The notes under the pieces are model-generated. The model was not told where the DNA came from, ran no database searches, and worked only from the letters and a program-made list of their open reading frames with translations. From Modestobacter sp. VKM Ac-2977 (GTDB lineage Bacteria; Actinomycetota; Actinomycetes; Mycobacteriales; Geodermatophilaceae): 64,000 bases of DNA. The position numbers and the translations under genes were made by a program. Location: positions 1 to 64,000 of the forward strand of contig NZ_JAPVBQ010000004.1 of NCBI RefSeq assembly GCF_026968045.1, given 5' to 3'. Of this stretch, positions 9,945-20,951 are shown piece after piece. Each line of letters begins with the position of its first letter. Position 1 is the stretch's first letter.

Positions 9945-10768
9945 CGCACCGGGTCGGGCAGCAGCTCGTTCATCGCCCCCGACCGGAAGCCCCGCGGGTC
10001 CAGCTCCACCCGGGCGAAGCCGGGGACCGCGGCCAGCAGCTCTGCGCCGACGACCGGGACGAGCACGGCGTCGACCTCGACCCGGGCCACGTCGTCGCCC
10101 ATGTCACGCACCCGTAGGTCGCGGGCCACGTGCCCGGCCTCGGTCAGGGCCGCCCGCAGCGCCGCCTCGGCCGCCTCCACCCGGGCCAGGCCCGCCGCCG
10201 ACACCGGCACCCCGTAGGCGATCCGGCTGGCCAGGCACGCGGCGGCGGGTTTGTCGGCCAGCGGCAGGCCCCAGAGCCGGGCGGCCGCCCGGACGTCGTC
10301 CTTGGTCATGCCGGCCCTGGCCAGCGGCGCCCACGCCCCCCGCTCGGCAGCCGCCCGGATGCCGGGCCGGAAACCCGCCCGCAGGTCGTCGGCGTTGGTA
10401 CCGGTGACCACGTCGGCGATCCCCAGCTCCGCGGCCAGCGGGGTGAGCACGTCGACCAGTTCGGTCTTGCAGAACGCACAGCGGTCACCGGCGTTGGCGA
10501 CGTAGCCCGGACGGGACAGCTCGTCGGTGGGCGGCTGCTCGTGACGCACCCCCAGGCCCACCGCGAACTCATGAGCCGCCACCCGCTCGACGACCGGCAG
10601 GCTCGGCGAGATCGCCGTCGCCGCGACCACCCGGTCGACGCCCAGGGCCCGCACCGCCGCGGCGAGCACCACCCCGGAGTCGACGCCGCCGGAGAAGGCG
10701 ACCAGCACCCCGGGCACGGCGGCGAGCTCGGCGTCCAACAGGGCCAGCCGGTGCTCGAGTCCGCTCAT
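9935..10768 (-). CDS. larE: ATP-dependent sacrificial sulfur transferase LarE
   Basis: LarE activates the LarB product with ATP and donates sulfur from its own cysteine, building the thiocarboxylates of the nickel-pincer nucleotide. The 277-residue protein has the PP-loop SGGVDS at 26-31, a CAFC pair at 97-100 within the ANAGDRCAFCKTEL block, GTNADDLRAGFRPGIRAA, and the conserved sulfur-donor cysteine in KPAAACLASRIAYG (Cys177, matching Cys176 of Lactobacillus plantarum LarE). So it is the single-cysteine sacrificial type. The ATG at 10768 gives the family length. It follows truB by 22 bases on the same strand and converges on larB. Confidence 0.93.
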   Translation of the reverse strand: MSGLEHRLALLDAELAAVPGVLVAFSGGVDSGVVLAAAVRALGVDRVVAATAISPSLPVVERVAAHEFAVGLGVRHEQPPTDELSRPGYVANAGDRCAFCKTELVDVLTPLAAELGIADVVTGTNADDLRAGFRPGIRAAAERGAWAPLARAGMTKDDVRAAARLWGLPLADKPAAACLASRIAYGVPVSAAGLARVEAAEAALRAALTEAGHVARDLRVRDMGDDVARVEVDAVLVPVVGAELLAAVPGFARVELDPRGFRSGAMNELLPDPVRYR

Positions 10769-10790
10769 CGTGGCCAGGGTGTCATCCAGG

Positions 10791-11711
10791 TCAGCCGGGC
10801 GGGAAGCCGACCGCGACCCGGGCGACCGACCCGGCGTCCTCCACCAGCGCGACCAGCCGCCCGTCGGGAGCGACCGCCGCGTGCAACCCGGGCGCACCGG
10901 TGGCCGGGACCCGCTGGCCGTACCCCAGGGCCACGGCCTCCTCCACGGTGAGCTCGCGGGCGGGGAAGACCGCCCGGGCGGCGTCCGTCAGGCCCAGCAC
11001 GCCCGGCCCGCTGCCCGGCCCGGCCAGCGCCCCGGCAGCCTCCTCGACGGGACGGGCCGCGGTCGTGGCGAAGGGCCCGGAGGAACTGCGGCGCAGCGCG
11101 GTGAGGTGGCCGCCGACCCCGAGGGTCCCGCCCACGTCCCGGGCGATCGCCCGGATGTAGGTGCCGGTGCTGCAGGAGACGGTGACGTCGACGTCGACCA
11201 GGTCGGCGGTGGGACGACGGACCTCGTGGACGTCGATCCGGTGCACAGTGACCGACCGGGCGGCCAGCTCGAACTCCTCGCCGGCCCGCACCCGGTCGTA
11301 GGAGCGCTTGCCGTCGACCTTCACCGCGCTGACCGACGAGGGCACCTGCTGCAGCGGGCCGACCTGACCGGCCAGTGCGGCACGGACGGCGTCCTCGGTG
11401 ACCCCGGCGGCCGAGGCGGTGGCGGTCACGTCACCCTCGCGGTCGTCGGTGACCGTCGTCTGGCCGAGCCGGATGGTGGCCTCGTAGGTCTTGTCCGAGC
11501 CGGAGAGGTGGCCGAGCAGCCGGGTGGCGGCGCCCACGCCCAGCACCAGCAGCCCGGTGGCCATCGGGTCCAGGGTGCCGGCGTGCCCCACCTTGCGCAC
11601 CGACAGCACCCGCCGGGCGCGGGCGACGACGTCGTGGGAGGTCATGCCGCCGGCCTTGTCGACCAGCAGCAGGGACGGCGGGACGTCGGCGTCGGGCTTC
11701 TTCCGGCTCAT
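10791..11711 (-). CDS. truB: tRNA pseudouridine-55 synthase
   Basis: Makes pseudouridine 55 in the T-loop of tRNAs. The 306-residue protein has the catalytic block VRKVGHAGTLDPMATGLLVLGVG with the active-site Asp, the KTYEATIRLG strand, the S-S-KVDGKRSYDRVRAGEEFEL segment and a C-terminal PUA-like region. The ATG at 11711 is chosen because AGGAGG lies 6 bases upstream. It is the last gene of the rimP-nusA-infB-rbfA translation block, separated from the MATE gene by a repeat-like spacer. Confidence 0.96.
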   Translation of the reverse strand: MSRKKPDADVPPSLLLVDKAGGMTSHDVVARARRVLSVRKVGHAGTLDPMATGLLVLGVGAATRLLGHLSGSDKTYEATIRLGQTTVTDDREGDVTATASAAGVTEDAVRAALAGQVGPLQQVPSSVSAVKVDGKRSYDRVRAGEEFELAARSVTVHRIDVHEVRRPTADLVDVDVTVSCSTGTYIRAIARDVGGTLGVGGHLTALRRSSSGPFATTAARPVEEAAGALAGPGSGPGVLGLTDAARAVFPARELTVEEAVALGYGQRVPATGAPGLHAAVAPDGRLVALVEDAGSVARVAVGFPPG

Positions 11712-11784
11712 CCGACCTCCTCGCTGACGCTCGTCGGCCGGCTTCGCCGGGCTGCTCTGCTGATCGGTTCGCTCGCGAGCTCGC
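11712..11784. repeat. Spacer with two small inverted repeats, possible dispersed repeat
   Basis: The 73 bases between the MATE gene and truB hold CCGGC-TTC-GCCGG (11738-11750) and the 10-base palindrome GCTCGCGAGC (11771-11780). The wording (runs of CTCGCT/GCTCGTCGGCCGGCTTC) resembles short intergenic repeats that recur in Geodermatophilaceae genomes; this is from memory and needs a self-search. It may also act as a weak terminator for the MATE gene. Confidence 0.35.
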
Positions 11785-13086
11785 TCACGAGACCACGCTC
11801 TCACCCAGCCAGACGCTGCCCCGCACCCGCCAGCCCACCGCCACCAGCCGCAGCACGATGAACAGGGTCAGGCCGGTCCACACCCCGGGCAGTCCCCAGT
11901 CCAGCCAGCCGGACAGCAGCGACAGCGGCACGAAGCCCACCAGCGCCGACCCGACGGTGACGGTGCGCAGGTAGGCGACGTCCCCGGCGCCCATGAGCAC
12001 CCCGTCGAGGGCGAAGACCACCCCGGCCAGCGGCTGCATGAGCGCCAGGAACCACCACACGACGCCGGCCTCGGCGAGCACCGCCGGGTCGTCGGTGAAC
12101 AGCGGCGGCAGCACCGGGCGCAGGGCGAGCAGCACGACGGCGACGAGGACGCCGGTGCCCAGGCCCCAGCCGACCACCCGGCTCGCGGTGGCGCGGGCCT
12201 CGGCCGGGCGGGCCGCACCCAGCGCCGTGCCGACGAGGGTCTGCGCGGCGATGGCGTAGGCGTCGAGGACCAGGGCGAGGAACAGCCACAGCTGCAGGGC
12301 GATCTGGTGCGCCCCGAGCTCGGCGGTGCCCGACCGGGCCACCACCCCCGCGGCGGCGGCGAAGGCCAGCTGGAGGACGGCGGCGCGCAGCAGCAGGTCG
12401 CGCCCGAGCACCAGCTGGGCCCGCAGCGCGGCCGGTCGGGGCCGCAAGGAGATCCCGGTGCCGGCGATCTCGCGGGTCAGCGCCCGCACGAAGAGCGCAG
12501 CGGAGACGGCCTGGCCGATCACGTTGGCCACCGCAGAACCGACCAGGCCCATCTCGGCCGTGTGCACCAGCAGCGGGCACAGCACCAGGCTGACCAGGCT
12601 GCCGGCCAGGACGTAGCCCATCGGCCGGCGCAGCTCCTGGACGCCACGCAGCCAGCCGTTGCCGGCCAGTGCGATCAGGAGCAGCGGGAGCCCCAGGCTG
12701 GCCACCCGCAGCCACTCCTCGGCGGCCTCGGCGACCGGCCCGTCCCCGCCGGCGAGCAGGCGGGTCAGCGGCCCGGCCGCGACCTGGAAGACGGCCGCCA
12801 GTCCCACGCCCAGGGCCAGGGCCAGCCAGGTGGCCTGCACGCCCTCCGCGACCGCGCCGACCCGGTCCCCGGCCCCGGCGCGCCGGGCCGCGCGGGCGGT
12901 CGTCCCGTAGGCGAGGAAGTTGAGCAGCGCCGCCACGTAGGCCAGCAGACCGCCGCCGACGGCGAGGCCGCCGAGGCTGACCGTGCCGAGGTTGCCGACC
13001 ACCGCGGTGTCGACCAGCAGGTACAGCGGCTCGGCGGCGAGCACCACCAGCGCCGGTGCCGCCAGGGACGGGATCGACCTGCTCAG
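11785..13086 (-). CDS. MATE family multidrug/organic cation efflux protein (DinF-like)
   Basis: A twelve-helix membrane exporter. The MATE signature PLYLLVDTAVVGNLGTVSLGG is near the N-terminus and duplicated halves are visible. Typical partners are Na+ or H+ and cationic drugs; the natural substrate is unknown. The gene occupies the DinF position after nrnA seen in mycobacteria (Rv2836c). The first in-frame ATG/GTG is GTG at 13047, which would remove half of helix 1. A CTG at 13086 overlaps the nrnA stop as CTGA, has AGGAG about 8 bases upstream and yields LSRSIPSLAAPALVVLAAEP, a normal MATE N-terminus, giving 433 residues. I therefore place the start there, as inference. Confidence 0.88.
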   Translation of the reverse strand: MSRSIPSLAAPALVVLAAEPLYLLVDTAVVGNLGTVSLGGLAVGGGLLAYVAALLNFLAYGTTARAARRAGAGDRVGAVAEGVQATWLALALGVGLAAVFQVAAGPLTRLLAGGDGPVAEAAEEWLRVASLGLPLLLIALAGNGWLRGVQELRRPMGYVLAGSLVSLVLCPLLVHTAEMGLVGSAVANVIGQAVSAALFVRALTREIAGTGISLRPRPAALRAQLVLGRDLLLRAAVLQLAFAAAAGVVARSGTAELGAHQIALQLWLFLALVLDAYAIAAQTLVGTALGAARPAEARATASRVVGWGLGTGVLVAVVLLALRPVLPPLFTDDPAVLAEAGVVWWFLALMQPLAGVVFALDGVLMGAGDVAYLRTVTVGSALVGFVPLSLLSGWLDWGLPGVWTGLTLFIVLRLVAVGWRVRGSVWLGESVVS

Positions 13087-14072
13087 CGGGCCAGCTCCTG
13101 CCGGAGCGCGGCGATCGTGTCCTCCCGGTCGGCGGTCGAGGTGTACCCAGCGGCCGCGCGGTGACCACCGCCGCCGAGGGCCATCGCCACCCGGGCCAGG
13201 TCGGTGGCGCCGCGCGAGCGGAGGGAGACCGACCAGGCACCGTCGTCCTGGCCCTTGAGGACGCAGGCAACGTCGGCCTCGGCGGTCGCCCGGACGACGT
13301 CGACCAGGGCCTCGAGCTGGTCGGCGGCCAGGCCGTGGGCGCGCGCCTCGGCCGCCGTCGACCAGGTCCAGACCAGGCCTGCGCCGACCTCCCGGTCGAG
13401 CACCGCGCGCCCGGTGACGGCCGAGAGCAGCCCCAGCCAGCCGAAGGGCGCCGTGTCGAACAGCCGCTGGCTGATCGCCGCGTGGTCGATGCCGGTGCGC
13501 AGCAGCCGGGCAGCCAGCTCGTGGGTGCCCGGCGCGGTGTTGCCGAAGCGGAAGGAGCCGGTGTCGGCCGCCAGCCCGGCGTACAGGCAGGTGGCCAGCC
13601 GCTCGTCGAGCTCCACGCCCAGGCCGTCCAGCAGGTCCGCGACGAGCACCACGGTCGCGGCAGCGCGTGGCTCGACCACCCGGATCTCGCCGAACCCCGG
13701 GTTGCTGGCGTGGTGGTCGACGACGACCGACCGCCGCGCGGTGGTCAGCAGGGCCGCCAGGTCACCCAGCCGACCGGGGGCGGCCGCGTCCAGGCTGACG
13801 AACACGTCGACGTCGGCCGGCACGGTCCGCGGTGGGACCAGCTGCTGGGCGCCGGGGAGCCAGCCCAGCGAGGCCGGCAGCGTGAACGGCTCGGGGAAGG
13901 TCGCGACCACCCGGGCGCCGCAGCGGCGGAGCCCCTCGGCCAGCGCGAGGGTGCTGCCCAGGGCGTCGGCGTCGGGCTGGACGTGGCCGGAGAGCACGAC
14001 CGTCTGCCCGGCGGCCGCCGCAGCGGCGAGCAGCTCCACGGCCGCGTCCGCGGGCGCGGAGACGGTGGTCAC
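13083..14072 (-). CDS. nrnA: DHH/DHHA1 phosphoesterase, NrnA-like nanoRNase / pAp phosphatase
   Basis: Members degrade short oligoribonucleotides and dephosphorylate pAp or cyclic dinucleotide products. The 329-residue protein shows the metal-binding motifs in order: HVQPDAD (30-36), SLDAA (93-97), the DHH triad VVDHHAS (119-121), and the C-terminal DHHA1 motif GGGGHRAAAGY. The GTG at 14072 directly precedes the conserved first helix and is taken as the start; the gene begins only five bases beyond the stop of the small acidic protein. It stands between rbfA and the MATE gene as in M. tuberculosis (Rv2837c), where the enzyme acts on c-di-AMP products and nanoRNA. Confidence 0.93.
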   Translation of the reverse strand: MTTVSAPADAAVELLAAAAAAGQTVVLSGHVQPDADALGSTLALAEGLRRCGARVVATFPEPFTLPASLGWLPGAQQLVPPRTVPADVDVFVSLDAAAPGRLGDLAALLTTARRSVVVDHHASNPGFGEIRVVEPRAAATVVLVADLLDGLGVELDERLATCLYAGLAADTGSFRFGNTAPGTHELAARLLRTGIDHAAISQRLFDTAPFGWLGLLSAVTGRAVLDREVGAGLVWTWSTAAEARAHGLAADQLEALVDVVRATAEADVACVLKGQDDGAWSVSLRSRGATDLARVAMALGGGGHRAAAGYTSTADREDTIAALRQELAR

Positions 14073-14076
14073 CGGT

Positions 14077-14319
14077 TCACGTGCCGTCCGGGCCGGCGTG
14101 CGGCGGCTGCTGCGGCTCGGGATCGGTGTTGCCGCCGCCCGGCGCGTAGTGCGTGCCGTCGTCCGACTCGTCCTCGGCGATGCTGTCGGTCGTCCCGATG
14201 TCGCCGTGCTTGCCGCCGGCGGTGGGGTCGCCGGTGGCCGGCTCCTCCCGGCCACCGAACCCGGCCACCTCTCGCTCTCCGGCCAGGTCGTCCGGGTCCG
14301 GGTCCACGGCGCCGGTCAT
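14077..14319 (-). CDS. Small acidic hypothetical protein
   Basis: An 80-residue, Asp/Glu/Gly/Pro-rich protein with no recognisable domain, no membrane segment and probably little fixed structure. It is supported by gene context: its ATG overlaps the rbfA stop as ATGA, and nrnA begins five bases after its stop, so it is translated within the operon. I do not recognise a family. It could be a lineage-specific partner of RbfA or NrnA, or a non-functional in-frame stretch. Confidence 0.55.
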   Translation of the reverse strand: MTGAVDPDPDDLAGEREVAGFGGREEPATGDPTAGGKHGDIGTTDSIAEDESDDGTHYAPGGGNTDPEPQQPPHAGPDGT

Positions 14320-14867
14320 GACGCGCTCCGCTCGGCGGCCGACGGGCGGCCGTCGGCGTAGCCGTCCGTGCGGCCGGCAGCGGCGTCGGCCGGCTCGTCG
14401 GCAGCGCCGTCGAGGTCGTCCCCGTCCTCGGTGTCCTCGTCCTCGTCGACCGCGGGCTTGCGGTACGGGTCCGCCTCGCCGGCGTACTGGGCGTTCTCGC
14501 GGGCGCGGGCCAGTTCGGCGTCGGCCTCCCGGACGCGGGCCAGGGCCTCCTCCAGCTCCCGGGCGGTGTCCGGGACGATGTCGGCCACGAAGGCCAGCGT
14601 GGGCACGAACTTGATCCCGGTCTGCTTGCCCACGGTGGAGCGGAGCACACCGGTGGCGCTGGCGAGGGCCCGTGCGGAGTCCTCGATCTGCTGCTCGTCG
14701 CCGTAGACGGTGTAGAACACCGTCGCCTCACGCAGGTCACTGGTGACCCGCGCGTCGGTGATGGTGACCATCCCGAGGCGGGGGTCCTTGATCTGCATCT
14801 CGATCGTGGCGCTGACGATCTGACGGATGCGCACCGCCAGTCGGCGTGCCCGGGCCGGGTCGGCCAT
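14316..14867 (-). CDS. rbfA: 30S ribosome-binding factor A
   Basis: Assists late maturation of the 16S 5' end and cold adaptation. The 183-residue protein starts [32 protein letters not shown] and carries the KH-like core with [25 protein letters not shown] and [20 protein letters not shown]. The core ends near residue 115; the last 65 residues are an Asp/Glu/Ala-rich tail, longer than in most RbfA. The ATG at 14867 is the family start; the extra upstream frame would read through the inverted repeat at 14897-14950. It is downstream of ylxP and overlaps the small acidic gene by ATGA. Confidence 0.95.
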   Translation of the reverse strand: MADPARARRLAVRIRQIVSATIEMQIKDPRLGMVTITDARVTSDLREATVFYTVYGDEQQIEDSARALASATGVLRSTVGKQTGIKFVPTLAFVADIVPDTARELEEALARVREADAELARARENAQYAGEADPYRKPAVDEDEDTEDGDDLDGAADEPADAAAGRTDGYADGRPSAAERSAS

Positions 14868-14896
14868 GACGGACCTCCATGTCGAGGGTGTGGTGG

Positions 14897-14950
14897 CCCC
14901 CTTGCAGGGCCCCGCCGCGAGCGTGCGAGTGGCGGGGCCCTGCAAGGGGG
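14897..14950. repeat. 20-bp perfect inverted repeat (hairpin) between ylxP and rbfA
   Basis: Arms 14897-14916 (CCCCCTTGCAGGGCCCCGCC) and 14931-14950 are perfect reverse complements with a 14-base loop; the right arm abuts the ylxP stop codon. It could be a bidirectional terminator, or a REP-like dispersed repeat, since such GC-rich mirrored elements recur in these genomes. No U-tract is seen. It sits inside an otherwise continuous operon, so it may tune rbfA expression. Confidence 0.7.
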
Positions 14951-15253
14951 TCATTGATCGGTGTCGCTGGACAGCTGCCGGTGCGTCGACAGCAGCGTCA
15001 CCTCGGGTCGCTCGGCCAGCAACCGCTCGCAGGCGTCCAGCACGTCGCCCACCTGGGCGGCCTGGCCCGCCACGGTGGCGACCCCGACCTGCACACGGCG
15101 GTGCAGGTCGGGGTCGCCCACCTCGGCGGCGGCCACGGAGAACCGGCGCCGCAGTTCGGCCACGATCGGCTTCACCACAGCGCGCTTCTCCTTGAGCGAG
15201 TGCACGTCGCCCAACAGCAGGTCGGCGGTGAGCGTGCCCGTGAACACGCTCAC
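14951..15253 (-). CDS. ylxP: DUF503 / YlxP-like protein
   Basis: A 100-residue member of the DUF503 family, typically found next to infB and rbfA and proposed to help ribosome assembly or translation. The family pattern is clear: short first strand, [36 protein letters not shown], then the long helix and terminal strand [10 protein letters not shown]. The GTG at 15253 opens the conserved N-terminus. It lies 85 bases after infB, with a strong hairpin between them, and is followed immediately by the 20-bp inverted repeat. Confidence 0.88.
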   Translation of the reverse strand: MSVFTGTLTADLLLGDVHSLKEKRAVVKPIVAELRRRFSVAAAEVGDPDLHRRVQVGVATVAGQAAQVGDVLDACERLLAERPEVTLLSTHRQLSSDTDQ

Positions 15254-15281
15254 CGCCTCTCTGCTGCTCAGTGACTCACGG

Positions 15282-15330
15282 CCCCGTCCCGAGCCTCACG
15301 CCGAGCCTGCGAGGCGTGAGGCGGACGGGG
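15282..15330 (-). terminator. Hairpin after infB
   Basis: Long stem: CCCCGTCC (15282-15289) and GCCTCACGCC (15293-15302) pair with GGCGTGAGGC (15313-15322) and GGACGGGG (15323-15330), with a three-base bulge and a ten-base loop. It lies just after the infB stop, so it likely reduces read-through into ylxP-rbfA-nrnA. Confidence 0.65.
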
Positions 15331-15338
15331 TCCCTCCG

Positions 15339-18350
<3,012 letters not shown>

Positions 18351-18547
18351 GGGTCTCCTCTGGTGAGGCCGGCGGCTGGCCCGCTCGACCTCTGTCTCAG
18401 TGGTGCATGGTCATCGTGGCGACTTCACGGGTTGCTCATCCGAGGTCGTCCTGCTCTCGACTGTGGACCGGCCGGGTGCCGGTCCGACTGGATCGCGCTC
18501 AGTACATGGTGCTCGGTGCGGTCCGTCCGGGGCACCACCCGGGCGGG

Positions 18548-18814
18548 TCAGGTGACCTGCCGGAGGACGTGGGCCTCGAGCGGGCCGGTCTCCAGCGGCG
18601 TGCTGCTGCGCAGCGCGCGCGGGAAGGCCCGGCGCCGGACTGCTGCCTGCAGGCACTCCGCGGTGGGGTGCAGGGACGCACCCCGGCCGGGGAGCCGTCG
18701 CCGCGGATCAGGGGTGAGCCCCCCGCCGCGGACGACGACACGCAACAGCTCGGTGACCGGAGCGCGTCGCCGGCACCCCACACAGGTGCGGACCGGCATC
18801 GACGAATCGGCCAT
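18548..18814 (-). CDS. ylxR: YlxR family nucleic-acid-binding protein (DUF448)
   Basis: An 88-residue YlxR protein with the signature RTCVGCRRRAPVTELLRVV (about 9-27), the GRGASLHPTAECLQAAVRRRAF element and basic surface. Known relatives are nucleoid-associated or RNA-binding proteins encoded between nusA and infB. The gene starts 8 bases after the nusA stop, which is standard, and 197 bases separate it from infB; I see no gene in that spacer. Confidence 0.93.
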   Translation of the reverse strand: MADSSMPVRTCVGCRRRAPVTELLRVVVRGGGLTPDPRRRLPGRGASLHPTAECLQAAVRRRAFPRALRSSTPLETGPLEAHVLRQVT

Positions 18815-18822
18815 CAGGGAGT

Positions 18823-19947
18823 CTAGCGCGCCGCGGGCCCGGGATGTTCCGCGCGCCGTACGGGGGGCCGGTGACCGCCCTGCGGACCGTGGGCACCGGG
18901 CCGGCCCGGCTGCACGCCCGCCCGCAACGGAGCCCGCCCGACACCCGGGGAGACCGGGGCGTCGCCGTCGGTGGGCTCGGCGTCACTGCGGATGTCGATG
19001 CGGCACCCGGTGAGCCGGGCGGCCAGGCGGGCGTTCTGCCCCTCCTTGCCGATCGCCAGCGACAACTGGTAGTCCGGCACGACCACCTGGACCGCCCGAG
19101 CGGCCGGGTCCACCACCCGTGCGCTGGTGACCCGCGCGGGCGACAGCGCAGAGGCGACGAAGCTGGCCTCGTCCTCGGACCAGTCGACGATGTCGATCTT
19201 CTCGCCGTGCAGGTCGCTCATCACGTTGCGGACCCGCTGGCCCATCGGGCCGATGCACGCACCCTTGGCGTTCAGCCCCGGGACGCGGGTGCGGACGGCG
19301 ATCTTCGACCGGTGCCCGGCCTCGCGCGCCACGGCGACGATCTCCACGCTGCCGTCGGCGACCTCGGGCACCTCGAGCGCGAACAGCTTGCGGACCAGGT
19401 TGGGGTGGGTGCGCGACAGCGTCACCTGCGGACCGCGGAAGGTGCGGGCGACGGAGACGACGTAGGCCTTCAGCCGGCTGCCGTGCCGGTAGTCCTCACC
19501 GGGCACCTGCTCCGGCGCTGGCAGCGTGGCCTCCACCTTGCCGATGTCGACCAGCACCACGCCCTGGGTGTTGCGGCGTTCGTGCGCCTGCACGATGCCG
19601 CTGACGATGTCGCCCTCCTTGCCGGCGTACTCCCCGAAGGTCTGCTCGTGCTCGGCGTCGCGGAGCCGCTGGATGATCACCTGCTTGGCGGTGCTGGCGG
19701 CGATCCGACCGAAGTCGGAGGGGGTGTCGTCCCACTCGTGCACGACCTCGCCGTCCGGCCCCAGCTCCTGGGCCAGGACGGCGACCTCGCCGCTCTTGCG
19801 GTCGACCTGCACGCGGACGTGCTTGGCCGCGCCGTCCGCGTGCCGGTAGGCGGTGACCAGCGCGGTCTCGATCGCCTGCAGCACCGTGTCCGCCGGGATG
19901 CCCTTCTCCCGCTCGACCGCCTTGAGAGCCGTCACGTCGATGTTCAC
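18823..19947 (-). CDS. nusA: Transcription termination/antitermination factor NusA
   Basis: Binds RNA polymerase and modulates pausing, termination and rRNA antitermination. The 374-residue protein has the N-terminal RNAP-binding domain ([17 protein letters not shown]), an S1 domain ([26 protein letters not shown]), and tandem KH domains ([42 protein letters not shown]). As in other actinobacteria the acidic repeats of E. coli are missing; a 40-residue Pro/Gly/Arg tail follows. The GTG start overlaps the rimP stop as GTGA, indicating coupling. Confidence 0.97.
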   Translation of the reverse strand: MNIDVTALKAVEREKGIPADTVLQAIETALVTAYRHADGAAKHVRVQVDRKSGEVAVLAQELGPDGEVVHEWDDTPSDFGRIAASTAKQVIIQRLRDAEHEQTFGEYAGKEGDIVSGIVQAHERRNTQGVVLVDIGKVEATLPAPEQVPGEDYRHGSRLKAYVVSVARTFRGPQVTLSRTHPNLVRKLFALEVPEVADGSVEIVAVAREAGHRSKIAVRTRVPGLNAKGACIGPMGQRVRNVMSDLHGEKIDIVDWSEDEASFVASALSPARVTSARVVDPAARAVQVVVPDYQLSLAIGKEGQNARLAARLTGCRIDIRSDAEPTDGDAPVSPGVGRAPLRAGVQPGRPGAHGPQGGHRPPVRRAEHPGPAAR

Positions 19948-20741
19948 TCGTTGCCTCCTCGTCGCGACCGGGGGTCCCGCGGCGCGCGGCGCGGAGCCGG
20001 TCGCCCGGGCCTCCCGCTCGCGTCGACCGCGCTGGTCCCGGTCGGGTCCTGCTCGTCGTCGTGCTCGTCCTCGGCGTCCTCGGGCACGTCGCCGTCGGCC
20101 TCGTCGTCGGTCTCGTCGTCGTGGGTCTCGTCGTCGTCCTGGTGCTCGTCGTCGTCCTGCTGCTCGTCGTGCTCGTCGTCGCCGTGGTCGACCAGTGCGG
20201 CGTCGCGGTGCCCGGCCGGGCGGGTGAACTCCACCTGCACCCGCGCCTCGCCCAGCTCGGCCCAGGGCACGGTGCGCTCGCCGACGGCCTTGCGCACCTG
20301 GCCCTTCTTCGTGCCGCCCTTCTCCACGGCCAGCACGACCCCGTCGTCGTCGACCCGGAGGACCCGGCCGGTGAGCTGCTCCCGGCCGGAGTCGGGGCCG
20401 ACGGCGACGCCGACCAGCCGGCCGACGTTGCGCCGCCAGTGCCGCGGCAGGGTCAGTGGGCGGTCGACCCCGGGGCTGGTGACCTCCAGGACGTAGGGCG
20501 AGCGGCCGAGCGCCTCGTCCTGCGCGTCGAGCACCTCCGACAGCGCACGGCTGAGCTCGGCGACGTCGTCCAGGCTGACCCCGGCGTCCCGGTCGACCAC
20601 GACCCGGACCACCGACCGCTGGCCGGCGGGCCGGACGACGAGCTCCTCCAGGTCGTACCCGGCGGCGGCGACCACGGGCTCGACCCAGCCGGTCAGCTTG
20701 GCGGTCACCACGTCCGCGGTGCCTGCACCTCGCGTGGACAC
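19944..20741 (-). CDS. rimP: Ribosome maturation factor RimP with long acidic tail
   Basis: Needed for 30S maturation. The RimP core (about 1-175) shows [25 protein letters not shown], the [17 protein letters not shown] helix, the [26 protein letters not shown] signature and the SH3-like C-terminal domain. After it comes a very unusual 90-residue tail with a tract of Asp, Glu, His and Gln (about 195-240) and an Arg/Pro-rich end. The GTG at 20741 is chosen because AGGAGG precedes it by 7 bases. First gene of the translation operon, divergent from the lipoprotein gene. Confidence 0.95.
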   Translation of the reverse strand: MSTRGAGTADVVTAKLTGWVEPVVAAAGYDLEELVVRPAGQRSVVRVVVDRDAGVSLDDVAELSRALSEVLDAQDEALGRSPYVLEVTSPGVDRPLTLPRHWRRNVGRLVGVAVGPDSGREQLTGRVLRVDDDGVVLAVEKGGTKKGQVRKAVGERTVPWAELGEARVQVEFTRPAGHRDAALVDHGDDEHDEQQDDDEHQDDDETHDDETDDEADGDVPEDAEDEHDDEQDPTGTSAVDASGRPGRPAPRRAPRDPRSRRGGNE

Positions 20742-20951
20742 CGACTGCCTCCTGTTGTGTGGGAACCGCGACGTGCCCACCGGGTGGGACCCCGGTGGGC
20801 GGCCGGTCGGGCCCGACGGGCCACCGGCGTGCTGCGCGTGAACCGTCAGGCTACCGCCCGCACCGCCGGTACCACCGGTCCCACGAGTAGCGACCGGCGC
20901 TCCGGTGCGTTCGGCCAGGAGAGTCGCCCGCGACTGTCAGGATGGACGGCG

